Shown here piece by piece: positions 8,096-17,535 of a stretch of DNA of 64,000 bases. The stretch is from contig JACKBR010000027.1 in NCBI GenBank assembly GCA_020634495.1, positions 1-64,000 on the forward strand, in the 5' to 3' direction. The notes under the pieces were generated by a model, which searched no databases, was not told the origin of the DNA, and saw only the letters and a list, made by a program, of their open reading frames with translations. Both the position numbers and the translations under genes were made by a program. How positions within the stretch are numbered: the stretch's first letter is position 1; each line of letters starts with the position of its first letter. This DNA comes from Ardenticatenaceae bacterium (GTDB lineage Bacteria; Chloroflexota; Anaerolineae; Promineifilales; Promineifilaceae).

Positions 8096-9035
8096 CGTCG
8101 AGATGTTGGATGATTTTGCTTATAAACGGCCGTCTGCCAGAATCAATCTTCGCTAAAAATGCCTGGGGCAGCTGCCATTGCAGCGCGGTCACCTCTGCTT
8201 TTTCCCTGAGCAGGGTGCCGCCAACCACCCGCGCCCGAAAAACCACACCCACATCCTGAACCTGATCCCCGTTGGCGTGGACGTACTTAAACGCTGGACC
8301 ACTGTAGACCCCCACAATTCTTTCCAGCTCAATTTGCAAACCTGTCTCTTCAAATGTTTCACGCACGGCCGTATTGGCCACATTTTCACCCAGATCACAA
8401 TATCCGGCAGGCAGCGCCCACGCCTGGTTGTCTTGCCGCTGAATGGTTAGCAAACGGCCGTCTGCGCCAATCACGGCCACCATTGCCCCCACGGCAATCA
8501 AAGGAGCCTGGCCGATGAACGGCCGTACCGTTCTAATCTGGTCAATGGGCTGGGCTGCTGCAAACGGCCGCTGAAAAACTGGCCCCGTTCCAGCCAACGT
8601 GTGCCGCACCATATCGGCATACCACAAAGGCAAATCCAGCTGAGCCACCGCCTCAGGAGCAAAAAATGCCTGTTCGGTTGTCTCCTGGCCGTCGGGCTGC
8701 ATGGTTCCGCCGTTCACCTGCCCGGTCAGGCAAACGGTGAACTGCTGCACCTGGTCACCGTTGGGGTACGTCACGTCGTATCGGGGATCGGTGTAAATGC
8801 CCACTAAATGCAGCGGCCCGGCCGTCAGGCCCGTTTCTTCCAACAGCTCCCGGCGGGTGCAGCTTTCCACGTCTTCATCCAGCTCCATCACCCCGCCAGG
8901 CAATCCCCAAAAGCTAAAATCGGTGCGACGCTGAAGCAGGATACGGCCGTTTTCATCCCGCAAAACAACCGTGCCAAACACCAAAAAAACCTTACGCCGC
9001 CCCACCTTCTCCCGCAGCCATTCAATGTAAGCCAT
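8076..9035 (-). CDS. Tandem double-Nudix hydrolase
   Basis: A 319-residue cytosolic protein made of two Nudix domains in tandem. The first Nudix box spans residues 48-70 (GVMELDEDVESCTRRELLEE core) and the second about 211-233 (GYCDLGENVANTAVRETFEE core); both keep the REUXEE metal-binding triad, so both may hydrolyse nucleoside-diphosphate derivatives. Each is preceded by its own beta-strand entry (TVVLRDENGRILLQRR and AVIGADGRLLTIQR), consistent with an internal duplication. It overlaps the K+ channel gene by 20 bases. Substrates cannot be predicted. Confidence 0.9.
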   Translation of the reverse strand: MAYIEWLREKVGRRKVFLVFGTVVLRDENGRILLQRRTDFSFWGLPGGVMELDEDVESCTRRELLEETGLTAGPLHLVGIYTDPRYDVTYPNGDQVQQFTVCLTGQVNGGTMQPDGQETTEQAFFAPEAVAQLDLPLWYADMVRHTLAGTGPVFQRPFAAAQPIDQIRTVRPFIGQAPLIAVGAMVAVIGADGRLLTIQRQDNQAWALPAGYCDLGENVANTAVRETFEETGLQIELERIVGVYSGPAFKYVHANGDQVQDVGVVFRARVVGGTLLREKAEVTALQWQLPQAFLAKIDSGRRPFISKIIQHLDDGCFVC

Positions 9036-9156
9036 CTTGCCTCCAACATCACAAATTTAGCCCCGTTTTTACCAGAGAAAACAGACTCACCCAAAAGTCC
9101 TATTTTTCACGTCACCTTAACCCGTCCCCTCTGGTAAATCCTTTAACATACCATTG

Positions 9157-11418
9157 ATGAAGTATCCAAATTTACGCTCACGGTTCGCTGCCGCCAGTAC
9201 CAAGGTCGGAATGAGCATTGGTACTAAAATTATATTGCCGTACTTTTTGCTGACGCTGGTCGTGGCCAGCGTTGGCGCTTTTGTGGTCACCAATCTTGTC
9301 GCCAGCTCGCTAGAAGAAAGAATTACCAATCAGCTATTAGACGCAGGCCAGATTGTTGCCGAGGGAATGGTACGCCACGAGAATCAACGGCTGCAAACCT
9401 TGCGCACCATCGTGGGAACGGCTGGCATTCCAGAAGCCGTTGCCGCAGCTGACCCCACCTCTTTAGGCGAACTCGCCCCCCAAATTATCATCAACAGCAG
9501 CACAGACGCCGTTTTGCTTTTAGACATGAACGGCATTGAGGTATATGGCTGGCAGCGCGTCAGCTCATCCAGCGACACCCAGGGCATCACGCGCAGCGGG
9601 GCCGATTTTTCTGATGTGGAAGCCGTGCAAAAAGCGCTGCGCAATGAAGAAGACGCCACCGGCAACCGGCACGTCTTTATCACTGAAACCGACAATGGGC
9701 TGATGCTTTTTACCGTCACGTCCATGTTTTACCAGGGAGAACAGGTTGGCGCAGCGATGGTTGGCACCTACAGCCGCCGCATGATGCTGGAACTGACGCT
9801 AAACGCTGTTGCCCGTGTAACCCTGTACGACACGGAAGGCAACGTGCTCGATACATCGTTAGGTGGCGGTGAAATTGGCATCAACGCCCTGTACCAGGAC
9901 GATCCAGAAAAGTTTAGCGATGTGATTACCCAACTGGCAGAAACGCCAACGCAATACGAGCTGGTGGCCAGCACAGCCAGCAGCCGGGTGCCGCTGCGCC
10001 GTCTGGCGGTTTTGGATCAGGTTTATGTGTTGGCTTATGGGGATTGGCGGCTGCGGGGGCAGTCGTTTGGCATGTACAGCGTGGCGCTGCCCAGCAACTT
10101 TATTGTGAGCACGATTGCCGTGAGCCGCCAGCAGTTTACGGCCATTTTTACTCTGGCGATGGTGGCGGTGTTCATTGGTGGTTTTCTCATTGCCCGGCGC
10201 ATAACCAATCCCATTTACCATTTGGTGGATACGGCCGTTGCCGTAACCAAAGGCGACCTCAACCGGCGTTCTAACCTGCAAGGCAACGATGAAATTGGCC
10301 TGCTCTCCCGCTCATTCGACCGAATGACGGCCGCTTTAGCCGAGCAAAACCAAACCCTGGACGAACAGCGCAGCCAGCTCAAGGCCATTCTAGACAGTAT
10401 TGTGGATGGCATCATTGTGCTAGACACCTACGACAACATCGTAAGCGTGAACCCGGCCGCAGAAAAATTGCTGGCCGATTTGGCCCAAGACTTCTTTTCT
10501 GGCCCGGTGCGGGAGCTTAACCCCACGGCAAACGGACAGCTAGGCAGCGAAATTGGCCAAATGGCCGACCTGCTCACGTCGCCAGACAGCAACCTGCGCC
10601 CCCGGCGATACCAGTTGGGCAACCGCGTTCTCAGCGCCATCTCTGCGCCAGTTATCGACAAAAACGACCGGCCAATTGGCAATGTCATTGTCATGCGCGA
10701 CATCACGCGAGAGGTGGAGGCCGACAACCTGAAATCTGCCTTTATCACCTCCATTTCGCATGAGCTGCGCACGCCGCTAACGGTGATAAAAGCGTACACA
10801 AATTTGATGCAAACGAAGGTAAACGGGCATATGGATGAGCATCAAAAGCAGTTCATCCATTACATCAACAAGGGCAGCGCCGAGTTGGAGCATCATATTG
10901 ACCAGCTTATAAAAATTTCTGAAATTGAGGCTGGCACTATCTCTATGAACATGAAGCCCGTGAATATGCAAAGTCTGGTGGATGGCGCGATTACCCGCTG
11001 GCGTGACCGGTTTGAGCAAAAGGAAATTGCTCTGGATACGGCCGTGCCAGAATCTCCCTTGTGGGTACAGGCAGATGCAGAGCATTTGAGCCGGGCAATT
11101 GAAAATTTGCTGAGCAATGCGCTGACCTACACACCGGAAGGTGGGCATGTGGAATTGTGCCTCCGCGAACAAAATGGCGCGATGCGTTTAGACCTTTTAG
11201 ACAATGGCATCGGCATTGCTGTGGCCGACCACCCACATCTTTTCAATCGGTTTTTCCGGGCCAACAACAATGTGAATTTTGCAGCGCGTGGTGTTGGGTT
11301 GGGGCTGTACATTACCCGAACGGTGGTGGAACTGCATGGTGGTCAGGTGAGTGTTGACAGTGAATTAGGGGTTGGCAGCACATTTTCTATTGAGCTGCCG
11401 CTGACGGAGCCTGTGTAG
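9157..11418 (+). CDS. Membrane sensor histidine kinase with Cache, HAMP and PAS domains
   Basis: About 753 residues. TM1 is around 27-48, followed by a long extracytoplasmic double-Cache-like sensor (about 50-325), TM2 (about 327-348), HAMP (about 350-398), a PAS domain (about 405-510), HisKA with SISHELRTPLTV (phospho-acceptor His535), and an ATPase domain with NLLSNALTYTP, DNGIGI and GVGLGLYI. All N, G1 and G2 boxes are intact, so it should be active. TTG 9154 precedes ATG 9157; ATG 9211, with a weak AAGG upstream, is an alternative. No response regulator is adjacent. The next gene follows after four bases. Confidence 0.93.
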   Translation: MKYPNLRSRFAAASTKVGMSIGTKIILPYFLLTLVVASVGAFVVTNLVASSLEERITNQLLDAGQIVAEGMVRHENQRLQTLRTIVGTAGIPEAVAAADPTSLGELAPQIIINSSTDAVLLLDMNGIEVYGWQRVSSSSDTQGITRSGADFSDVEAVQKALRNEEDATGNRHVFITETDNGLMLFTVTSMFYQGEQVGAAMVGTYSRRMMLELTLNAVARVTLYDTEGNVLDTSLGGGEIGINALYQDDPEKFSDVITQLAETPTQYELVASTASSRVPLRRLAVLDQVYVLAYGDWRLRGQSFGMYSVALPSNFIVSTIAVSRQQFTAIFTLAMVAVFIGGFLIARRITNPIYHLVDTAVAVTKGDLNRRSNLQGNDEIGLLSRSFDRMTAALAEQNQTLDEQRSQLKAILDSIVDGIIVLDTYDNIVSVNPAAEKLLADLAQDFFSGPVRELNPTANGQLGSEIGQMADLLTSPDSNLRPRRYQLGNRVLSAISAPVIDKNDRPIGNVIVMRDITREVEADNLKSAFITSISHELRTPLTVIKAYTNLMQTKVNGHMDEHQKQFIHYINKGSAELEHHIDQLIKISEIEAGTISMNMKPVNMQSLVDGAITRWRDRFEQKEIALDTAVPESPLWVQADAEHLSRAIENLLSNALTYTPEGGHVELCLREQNGAMRLDLLDNGIGIAVADHPHLFNRFFRANNNVNFAARGVGLGLYITRTVVELHGGQVSVDSELGVGSTFSIELPLTEPV

Positions 11419-11422
11419 TCTG

Positions 11423-12217
11423 ATGCGTGTCTCGCCAATGATTCCGCCGACGGACATTTTGGCCCCGTCGGAAACAGAAACTGTCCAACCTTCACGGCGA
11501 AATATGTATGCGGTGTTGTTGTTGGCTTTGCTCATTAATTTTGCCTGTATTTTTTCGTCGATGTGGCTGGGGCTTACGCTACGGCCGTTACACTCTTTAG
11601 AAACCAGCATTTTGGCCCAGTCTACGGCCGATTATGGGGATAATTACGATTTTGAATTTGCGCCATTGGACCCAACCGTGGCGGCAGCTTCTGAAACAGA
11701 TTTAGTACAGCTGCGCGGCACCGGAACGGCCGTTGCGCAAACGCCGGTAAGCATCATCCCCTTCCCCTTAACCGGCACGCCCACCAACACGCCATCACCC
11801 ACAAAGGCAACAATCACGCCAACGAAAACGCCAACGCCAACCAAAACAAATACGGCCGTACCCCCCACTGCCAGCCAAACAGCAACAAACACACCCTTAC
11901 CAATCAGCACGCCGACAAATACGGCCGTGCCCACCATCGCGCCCACAGTTCAGCCCGGCAATACTCCCACGCAACAGCCTCAACCAACGTCAACCAACAC
12001 ACCTTTGCCTTCCAGCACCCCCTTCCCCAGCAACACGCCAACCAACACGCCCGTGCCCAGCAACACGCCAACCGCAACGCCGCTGCCAACAAATACGCCA
12101 ACAACATCGGTAACCACAACGCCGCTGCCCAGCCCAACACCGCCGCCGTCTGCCACAGCAACCTTCTGGCCAACGCCCCTGCCCACATTTACCCCCTCAC
12201 CTGAACCTGGCCCCTAA
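11423..12217 (+). CDS. Membrane-anchored Thr/Pro-rich low-complexity protein
   Basis: A 264-residue protein with one transmembrane helix at about 28-50 (YAVLLLALLINFACIFSSM). The second half is nearly all Thr, Pro, Asn and Ser in PTNTPxP-like units, a composition typical of stalk or linker regions in Chloroflexota surface proteins. No catalytic domain is visible. It begins four bases after the sensor kinase stop and ends just before a strong hairpin, so the two probably form a two-gene operon. Two ACGGCCGT copies encode NTAVP units within the repeats. Function unknown; a cell-surface spacer or kinase accessory is possible. Confidence 0.75.
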   Translation: MRVSPMIPPTDILAPSETETVQPSRRNMYAVLLLALLINFACIFSSMWLGLTLRPLHSLETSILAQSTADYGDNYDFEFAPLDPTVAAASETDLVQLRGTGTAVAQTPVSIIPFPLTGTPTNTPSPTKATITPTKTPTPTKTNTAVPPTASQTATNTPLPISTPTNTAVPTIAPTVQPGNTPTQQPQPTSTNTPLPSSTPFPSNTPTNTPVPSNTPTATPLPTNTPTTSVTTTPLPSPTPPPSATATFWPTPLPTFTPSPEPGP

Positions 12218-12275
12218 AAAAAAGCCCGGTAATGTGCCAAATAGCGCATCTATTCACACATTACCGAACTTTTTT
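12216..12275. terminator. Bidirectional intrinsic terminator
   Basis: CGGTAATGTG (12227-12236) pairs with CACATTACCG (12257-12266), flanked by an A-run on the left and TTTTTT on the right. It lies between the convergent Thr/Pro-rich gene and the amino-acid permease gene and can serve both. Confidence 0.85.
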
Positions 12276-12315
12276 AGAATCAATTTAATCGGTGCGGCCC
12301 AGGTGGGATCGCGGC

Positions 12316-14622
12316 CTAGCTTTTGACTTTGTTTGATTGATGAATGGGCGGCAAAACGGTCTCGCGCAGGACAGATTTTAGAATCGTGCTGCGCCGTTTT
12401 ACGAGGATGACGGGACAATGCGCTTGTTCAGCCACCTGCTGCGAAACATTGCCCAACAACAGGTTACGGAAGAGCGCTTCTTGCGTCGCCCCAATGACAA
12501 TCATATCGGCCTTGCTGCTGGCTTGTAGAATGCCCGCAACGGCCGTTTCTGCCTTCACAATTTGCTGGGTTAGCTGATCGTAAACCACGCCTGTAGATGC
12601 CCGGCGGAAGGTGTTATGAGCACGTGCCTCCACATCTACCTGAGCCAGACCATTTACCGCTACGTGGATCATCACCACCTCAGCCGGTTCTGGCAAATTC
12701 CGCGCCAGGCTAACGGCCGTACAAACCGCCAGGTATGAATTGGGGCCACCCGCTACCGGCACAATAATCTTACGAATCTTGTCATAGGGTCGGGAACGCA
12801 CAATGGCCACATCCGCCGGTGGATTAGCCACAATGCGGTCAATGACCGAGCCAAACAAACTGTTGTTGGTGCCAGAGGTTCCCGGCCAACCAAACAAAAT
12901 CAAATCGCTGGCATTTTCTGACGCTGTTTTAAGCAGCGCCTGGGCCACGTTTCGCCCCAGCCGAATCATGGTGTGTACCGGCACATCATGCTCACGCGCT
13001 TGCTCAATCACTTTCTCCAGCGGGCCACGTCCTTCCTTTAGGAACAAACGGCCGTCTGACAAACTCAGCGAAGGTGGTACCTTAATTACATGCAGCGCCA
13101 GCACCTCGCCATGTTGCTCCTTGGCCAACAAGCTGCCCAAACGACCCAGCTCCTCCGCGTGCTGCGCATCAGCCACGGGCACCAGAACGGAATAATCAAC
13201 CGAAACCAATGCCTCTTTGAGCAAAATTTCATTCGGCCGTTCCAGCTCCTCTCGTCCCCGGAAATACCCCATGTACAGCAGCATCCCCCCAGCAATCCAC
13301 ACCACCGTCAAAATACCCACACGGCCCGTTTCCACAGCCAAAAACCCAGCCAACGCAATATTCGTCACAATACCAATCACCGCAGGCCAGGGGAAAAACG
13401 GCACAAAATACCCCCGATCCAAATCAGGACGCCGTCGCCGCAAAGTCATCAAGGCAATGTTCACCTGAGCAAACATAAACAAAAACATCACGTCCGCTGC
13501 CTTGGCCACTTCATCAATGGGCAGCGACACCGCCATGATAATAATTAAAACGGCCGAAATAAAAACCGCGTTGTAAGGTGTGTGCATCTTGGGATGAATG
13601 CGCCCAAAAAGCGCAGGCAAATTATTGTCGCGCCCCATCGCAAAAGACACTCTAGAAGAAGAATAAATCGTTGCGTTCAAAGCCGACATCGTAGAGGCCA
13701 ACCCACTAATCAAAATGAGAATGCCACCCCACCGACCCATAAACTGCTCCGCCGCCCGCACAATGGCCACTTCCTTGGCCTCCGCCAAATAATCCCAAAC
13801 CGCAATATCGCCAGCGCTTGTTGGAACAGTCACCGCCCCAATAGCCACAAACGCCACCAAAGCATAAATAACGACCACAATACCTATCGAAATAAAAATG
13901 GCTCTTGGAATGTTGCGCTTGGGATTTTTCACCTCTTCACCGCTCTGAGCAATAATTTCATATCCCTCAAAAGCAATAAACGTTAACCCCATGGCCACAA
14001 ACACCCCACCCAAACCATGAGGCAAAAAGTTATCCGTAAACACATTCAAATCTGGCTGCGCAATCACAGCCCGAATGCCAATCACAATAAAAATGCCCAA
14101 AATGATGACCTTGGCAATTGTTACCACATTGCCCACCAACCCCGTTTCACTGGCACCCCGAAAGTTAATGTAGGCAAACAAGACAACAATGACCACCATA
14201 ATCCCCAGCGTTAAAGGATGGGCAATCTCATGAACGGCCGGATACCACAAAGAAATAATCTCCACCGCAAAACGGCCGAATCCCAAACCATACAAAGAAC
14301 AAGCCACCGCATGAGCAAACCAACTCATCCAGCCAGCCAAAAAGCCCTGCGTACCCCCAAGACCTTCCTTAACCCACAAATAACCGCCGCCAGCTTCAGG
14401 AAAACACGACCCCAGCTCAGCGTAAGAAAGCGCCGTAAACGTTGTGACAATCCCGTTCAACACAAACGCCAACACCAAAGCAGGGCCCGCTTCACCAGCG
14501 GCAATACCCGTCAACACAAAAATACCAGCGCCAATCATGGCCCCAACGCCAATCATGGTAATATCCAATAAGCCCAATGTCCGGCTTAAAGTAATTTCCT
14601 CATTCCCAATTTGAGTATGCAA
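12316..14622 (-). CDS. APC-family amino-acid permease with two C-terminal UspA domains
   Basis: About 768 residues. The first 450 form a 12-TM APC transporter; the N-terminal signature IGVGAMIGAGIFVLTG and the TM3 region EAGGGYLWVKEGLG are diagnostic. The remainder holds two universal-stress (UspA) domains: one around SVLVPVADAQHAEELG with a degraded nucleotide loop, and one around IIVPVAGGPNSYLAV ending VIGATQEALFRNLLLGNVSQ. The frame is open to 14685, but TTG 14622 has GGGAGG at 14629-14634 six bases upstream and starts the conserved part. The Usp modules probably sense nucleotide or energy state. It is divergent from a second APC-like gene. Confidence 0.88.
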   Translation of the reverse strand: MHTQIGNEEITLSRTLGLLDITMIGVGAMIGAGIFVLTGIAAGEAGPALVLAFVLNGIVTTFTALSYAELGSCFPEAGGGYLWVKEGLGGTQGFLAGWMSWFAHAVACSLYGLGFGRFAVEIISLWYPAVHEIAHPLTLGIMVVIVVLFAYINFRGASETGLVGNVVTIAKVIILGIFIVIGIRAVIAQPDLNVFTDNFLPHGLGGVFVAMGLTFIAFEGYEIIAQSGEEVKNPKRNIPRAIFISIGIVVVIYALVAFVAIGAVTVPTSAGDIAVWDYLAEAKEVAIVRAAEQFMGRWGGILILISGLASTMSALNATIYSSSRVSFAMGRDNNLPALFGRIHPKMHTPYNAVFISAVLIIIMAVSLPIDEVAKAADVMFLFMFAQVNIALMTLRRRRPDLDRGYFVPFFPWPAVIGIVTNIALAGFLAVETGRVGILTVVWIAGGMLLYMGYFRGREELERPNEILLKEALVSVDYSVLVPVADAQHAEELGRLGSLLAKEQHGEVLALHVIKVPPSLSLSDGRLFLKEGRGPLEKVIEQAREHDVPVHTMIRLGRNVAQALLKTASENASDLILFGWPGTSGTNNSLFGSVIDRIVANPPADVAIVRSRPYDKIRKIIVPVAGGPNSYLAVCTAVSLARNLPEPAEVVMIHVAVNGLAQVDVEARAHNTFRRASTGVVYDQLTQQIVKAETAVAGILQASSKADMIVIGATQEALFRNLLLGNVSQQVAEQAHCPVILVKRRSTILKSVLRETVLPPIHQSNKVKS

Positions 14623-14966
14623 AATTTGCCTCCCTAAACGATGATATATCAACAAGAAAAGGTAGCTTAAGCAAGCCCGAAACATCCTAAAAACAGATCA
14701 GGCCTCGTGTTCAATTGCGTAAGTCCTTACCCAAAAAACTATTAGCTCTACCCGCGCCAGACGAACCTGCTTGGCGCACCTTCCACCATCAACTATAATC
14801 CCAATAATGCCTAATCATCAAATACATTGGCACATTTCATTTATAAAAAGACTAGGCAGCATCCCTTGTTTGAGGCAAACCCATCCCCCACTATGCAATC
14901 CAAACAAGCAAGACGTGAGCCACCTATGGGTAATCTACTTCAAGTAGATTTTTGGGAGAATAAAAG
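14623..14966. promoter_or_regulatory. Divergent control region with palindrome next to a ribosome site
   Basis: This 344-base spacer separates two divergent transporter genes and has no coding. At 14932-14950 the palindrome AATCTACTTCAAGTAGATT stands immediately before the GGGAG (14954-14958) of the right-hand gene. It could be an operator or a hairpin affecting ribosome access; the sequence alone cannot decide. No convincing -35/-10 pair was identified. Confidence 0.5.
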
Positions 14967-17408
14967 ATGTTCAAAAGCTACATAAATCCAACCGAAAACG
15001 CAGAAGCAAAGCGGCAGCTGCCAAAATTGCTAGTTGAGGGATTGCTGCTAGGAGGGGGCGGACTGGGCGTATTAGCCCTGATCTTTGAAATTGCTGCCGA
15101 TGCCTTTAGCGTCGCTGCTTACCAAACTCTGCTCGCCATACATGGTGCAGAAGGCCATCATGAAATTGCCATCCTGGCCTTTATATTTCTTTCCGCTTTA
15201 CTCCTTCTGGGAATTGTGCCCGCTTATAAAGCAGGCGCGTATTTGCGGCCAAACGCTGGGGGCAGTGGCCCCTTGGTAGAGGCGATTGGCCCCCCAAAAC
15301 TACGCTGGCTATCTTGGATCGGCACCAGTCTCTTTTTTCTAGACGCCATCCTAACCATCATCATCAGCTCCATATCGGCTTCTGATGTAACCATGCTTAT
15401 TTTGCCAGAACTAGCGCCGTACCGCATTATGCTGGCTGAGCTGTTTGCCTTTTTCATCATGGTTGTTTTGGTGGCAATGGGGCCCAAAAAGGCTGTGCCT
15501 ATTTTCCTTATCGGAGGTGGGGCATTCACTTTGTTTACCATTGTCGCCCTGGCTATTGTCGGCGGTACGGCCGTAGCCAATCCCGAATGGGCCTTTTTAA
15601 CTGAGGGCATTGTCAACCGGCTAGAAATCAACGGCGTGGTTGAGCATGTTGTCCGTGCGCAGCAAGATATTGCCACCATCGGAACCGTGGTGTTCTTCCA
15701 ACTGTTTTTCCGTTCTATGTCCAGCGCCATGCTTGGTTTTTCTGGCTATGAAGTTATTCCAGCCAGCGGCAAGCACGCAGCCCGGCCAAAATGGAAGGTC
15801 ATCAACACATCTTTGTCCTTGGCAGCTTTTTTCTTGATTGGCACCGGCGTTGTGCAGTTATTTGCCGCACAACAATGGAAAATCCCGGCAACCGAAGGCT
15901 ACAGCACGCTGCTTATTGAGTATGAGATCATTGCCGCACAAACATTTGGCCGGGGCGTTGAAGAAGATAGCGTCATAGTCACTGAACAAGACCGGGAAGC
16001 GGCTGGAGAAATGTACGACATCCGCTTTGCCCAACAAGCAGAGGAAGAGCTTACGGGCCAGGACGCAGAAGAACCAGAATTATTGATTGGCCTTAGCCGG
16101 GGGGAATACATCGATGAAGTCGCCAGCGATCTGGCCGTTAGCCGCCAGATCAACAATGCCACCAGGGATACGTCTGGCCAGGTATTTTTGGTAGTTGCAG
16201 GCACCTTGCTTGCCATTATTCTGTTGTTGGCCCAGGGAGGGGGCTATGTGGGCGGAGCGGCCGTTGCCGCCAATGCTGCCAGACTCGGCCGACTACCCAG
16301 CATGTTTTCTGACGACCGCATCGGTATCGCGGTCATTTGGGTGATCGCGGCCATCCTAATCCCCATCATTCGGGAAGTCGTTATCGTTGAATCCTACTAC
16401 GCCTTTGGGTTTGTCAGCGCCTTTGTCATTACCAGCACGACGGTCTTTTTTGTGCGTGGAGACGCCATGCGTGAGCGTGGCATTGAGCCAGGTTCAGGGG
16501 AGGCAAAATCCCTCCGCTTCGCTGGTCTGCGTGGCATGATTGCCAGCTACTTGATGATGATTGTTCTGATAACCCAAAAGACAGAGGCGTTGGGCGTTAT
16601 TGTCGTCTTTGGGCTCATCATTACCATCATTCAGATTGTAAATGCCAATGGCGGGCTCAAAAAGCTGTCTGACATGGCCATAAAACCAGCCTCCCCGCTC
16701 ATGCCCAAGGAAATAGCGACCCAGTTAGGCTTGCAACGCGCCCATGACGAAGCTCGCCAACGTGGTATTGTAGATGCTGTAGATGAAATGATTCATGAAG
16801 GTGCCTTTGCCAAGTTCAATGTAGGGCCAGACCGCATCAGGCTGCTAATTTGTTATCTCTACAAATTAGACTCCGATTTATTTATCCACGATGGAGACCA
16901 TCATGAGCGGATTGAGGAGCCTAGTACCGAACTAGAAGAGACGTACCGCGCTGCCTATGAACAACGTAAGCGCATCTTGCGCGATGTAGAAGATTATTCT
17001 CACTTCGGCATTTTTACGTTCATTCACAATTATCACATCAATTGGGTATCTGATGAGCACGGGCGCGTCGCGGCAACCGTGCAAAAAGCCATGCTCAATA
17101 TTTTGTTCCCCTTAACCGATCCAAAAGAAATCTGGCAGGAGTATTGTGCTTTCAAACCACAGTATCAACCTGAAGAAATCTGGCAATTTAGCCGCCGTCG
17201 CTATCTTTGGGCCAAGGACCAATGGCCCAATTTGAGCGATCGCATCACTACTATCTGGACGCTGCAAGATTTTGGCCTGCTGCCAAAAGATATTGACGTA
17301 AAAACCATTATTGCTGTGGCCGATGGCAAGCGGCAAATGCTGGTTAAGGTTCCTACCCATCCCAAAAAAGATGAGTCTGAACAGGTGGAAGACACGGATT
17401 TGTCTTAG
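14967..17408 (+). CDS. APC-superfamily-like transporter with soluble C-terminal domain
   Basis: An 813-residue polytopic membrane protein with many hydrophobic helices in residues 20-600 and a soluble C-terminal region of about 190 residues. A long charged insertion (about 320-395, rich in Glu) interrupts the transmembrane part. Helix order and GG-rich segments (QGGGYVGGAAVAANAARLGRLP) resemble APC permeases, and its neighbours are APC proteins, but the match is weak, so the substrate is unassigned. GGGAG eight bases before ATG 14967 supports the start. The C-terminal region (YSHFGIFTFIHNYHINW) was not recognised. Confidence 0.65.
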   Translation: MFKSYINPTENAEAKRQLPKLLVEGLLLGGGGLGVLALIFEIAADAFSVAAYQTLLAIHGAEGHHEIAILAFIFLSALLLLGIVPAYKAGAYLRPNAGGSGPLVEAIGPPKLRWLSWIGTSLFFLDAILTIIISSISASDVTMLILPELAPYRIMLAELFAFFIMVVLVAMGPKKAVPIFLIGGGAFTLFTIVALAIVGGTAVANPEWAFLTEGIVNRLEINGVVEHVVRAQQDIATIGTVVFFQLFFRSMSSAMLGFSGYEVIPASGKHAARPKWKVINTSLSLAAFFLIGTGVVQLFAAQQWKIPATEGYSTLLIEYEIIAAQTFGRGVEEDSVIVTEQDREAAGEMYDIRFAQQAEEELTGQDAEEPELLIGLSRGEYIDEVASDLAVSRQINNATRDTSGQVFLVVAGTLLAIILLLAQGGGYVGGAAVAANAARLGRLPSMFSDDRIGIAVIWVIAAILIPIIREVVIVESYYAFGFVSAFVITSTTVFFVRGDAMRERGIEPGSGEAKSLRFAGLRGMIASYLMMIVLITQKTEALGVIVVFGLIITIIQIVNANGGLKKLSDMAIKPASPLMPKEIATQLGLQRAHDEARQRGIVDAVDEMIHEGAFAKFNVGPDRIRLLICYLYKLDSDLFIHDGDHHERIEEPSTELEETYRAAYEQRKRILRDVEDYSHFGIFTFIHNYHINWVSDEHGRVAATVQKAMLNILFPLTDPKEIWQEYCAFKPQYQPEEIWQFSRRRYLWAKDQWPNLSDRITTIWTLQDFGLLPKDIDVKTIIAVADGKRQMLVKVPTHPKKDESEQVEDTDLS

Positions 17409-17510
17409 AATCTATCCGAAAAAGCCACAGAGGAAAAAGAGAATTCAGAGGCATTGAACCTAAACTCAAAAACCTCTGTGTACTCTGTGGCTAATATTCG
17501 GATAGGTATT
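17409..17510 (+). repeat. Dispersed intergenic palindrome, CCACAGAGG family, copy 2
   Basis: Starts AATCTATCCGAAAAAGCCAC right after the transporter stop and ends CTAATATTCGGATAGGTATT. It is nearly identical to the copy at 20028-20129 and to the reverse complement of 2368-2472. Terminal and internal inverted repeats would fold the whole element into one hairpin. Confidence 0.9.
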
Positions 17511-17535
17511 TAAATAGACGCGCTGCAATGCCTAC

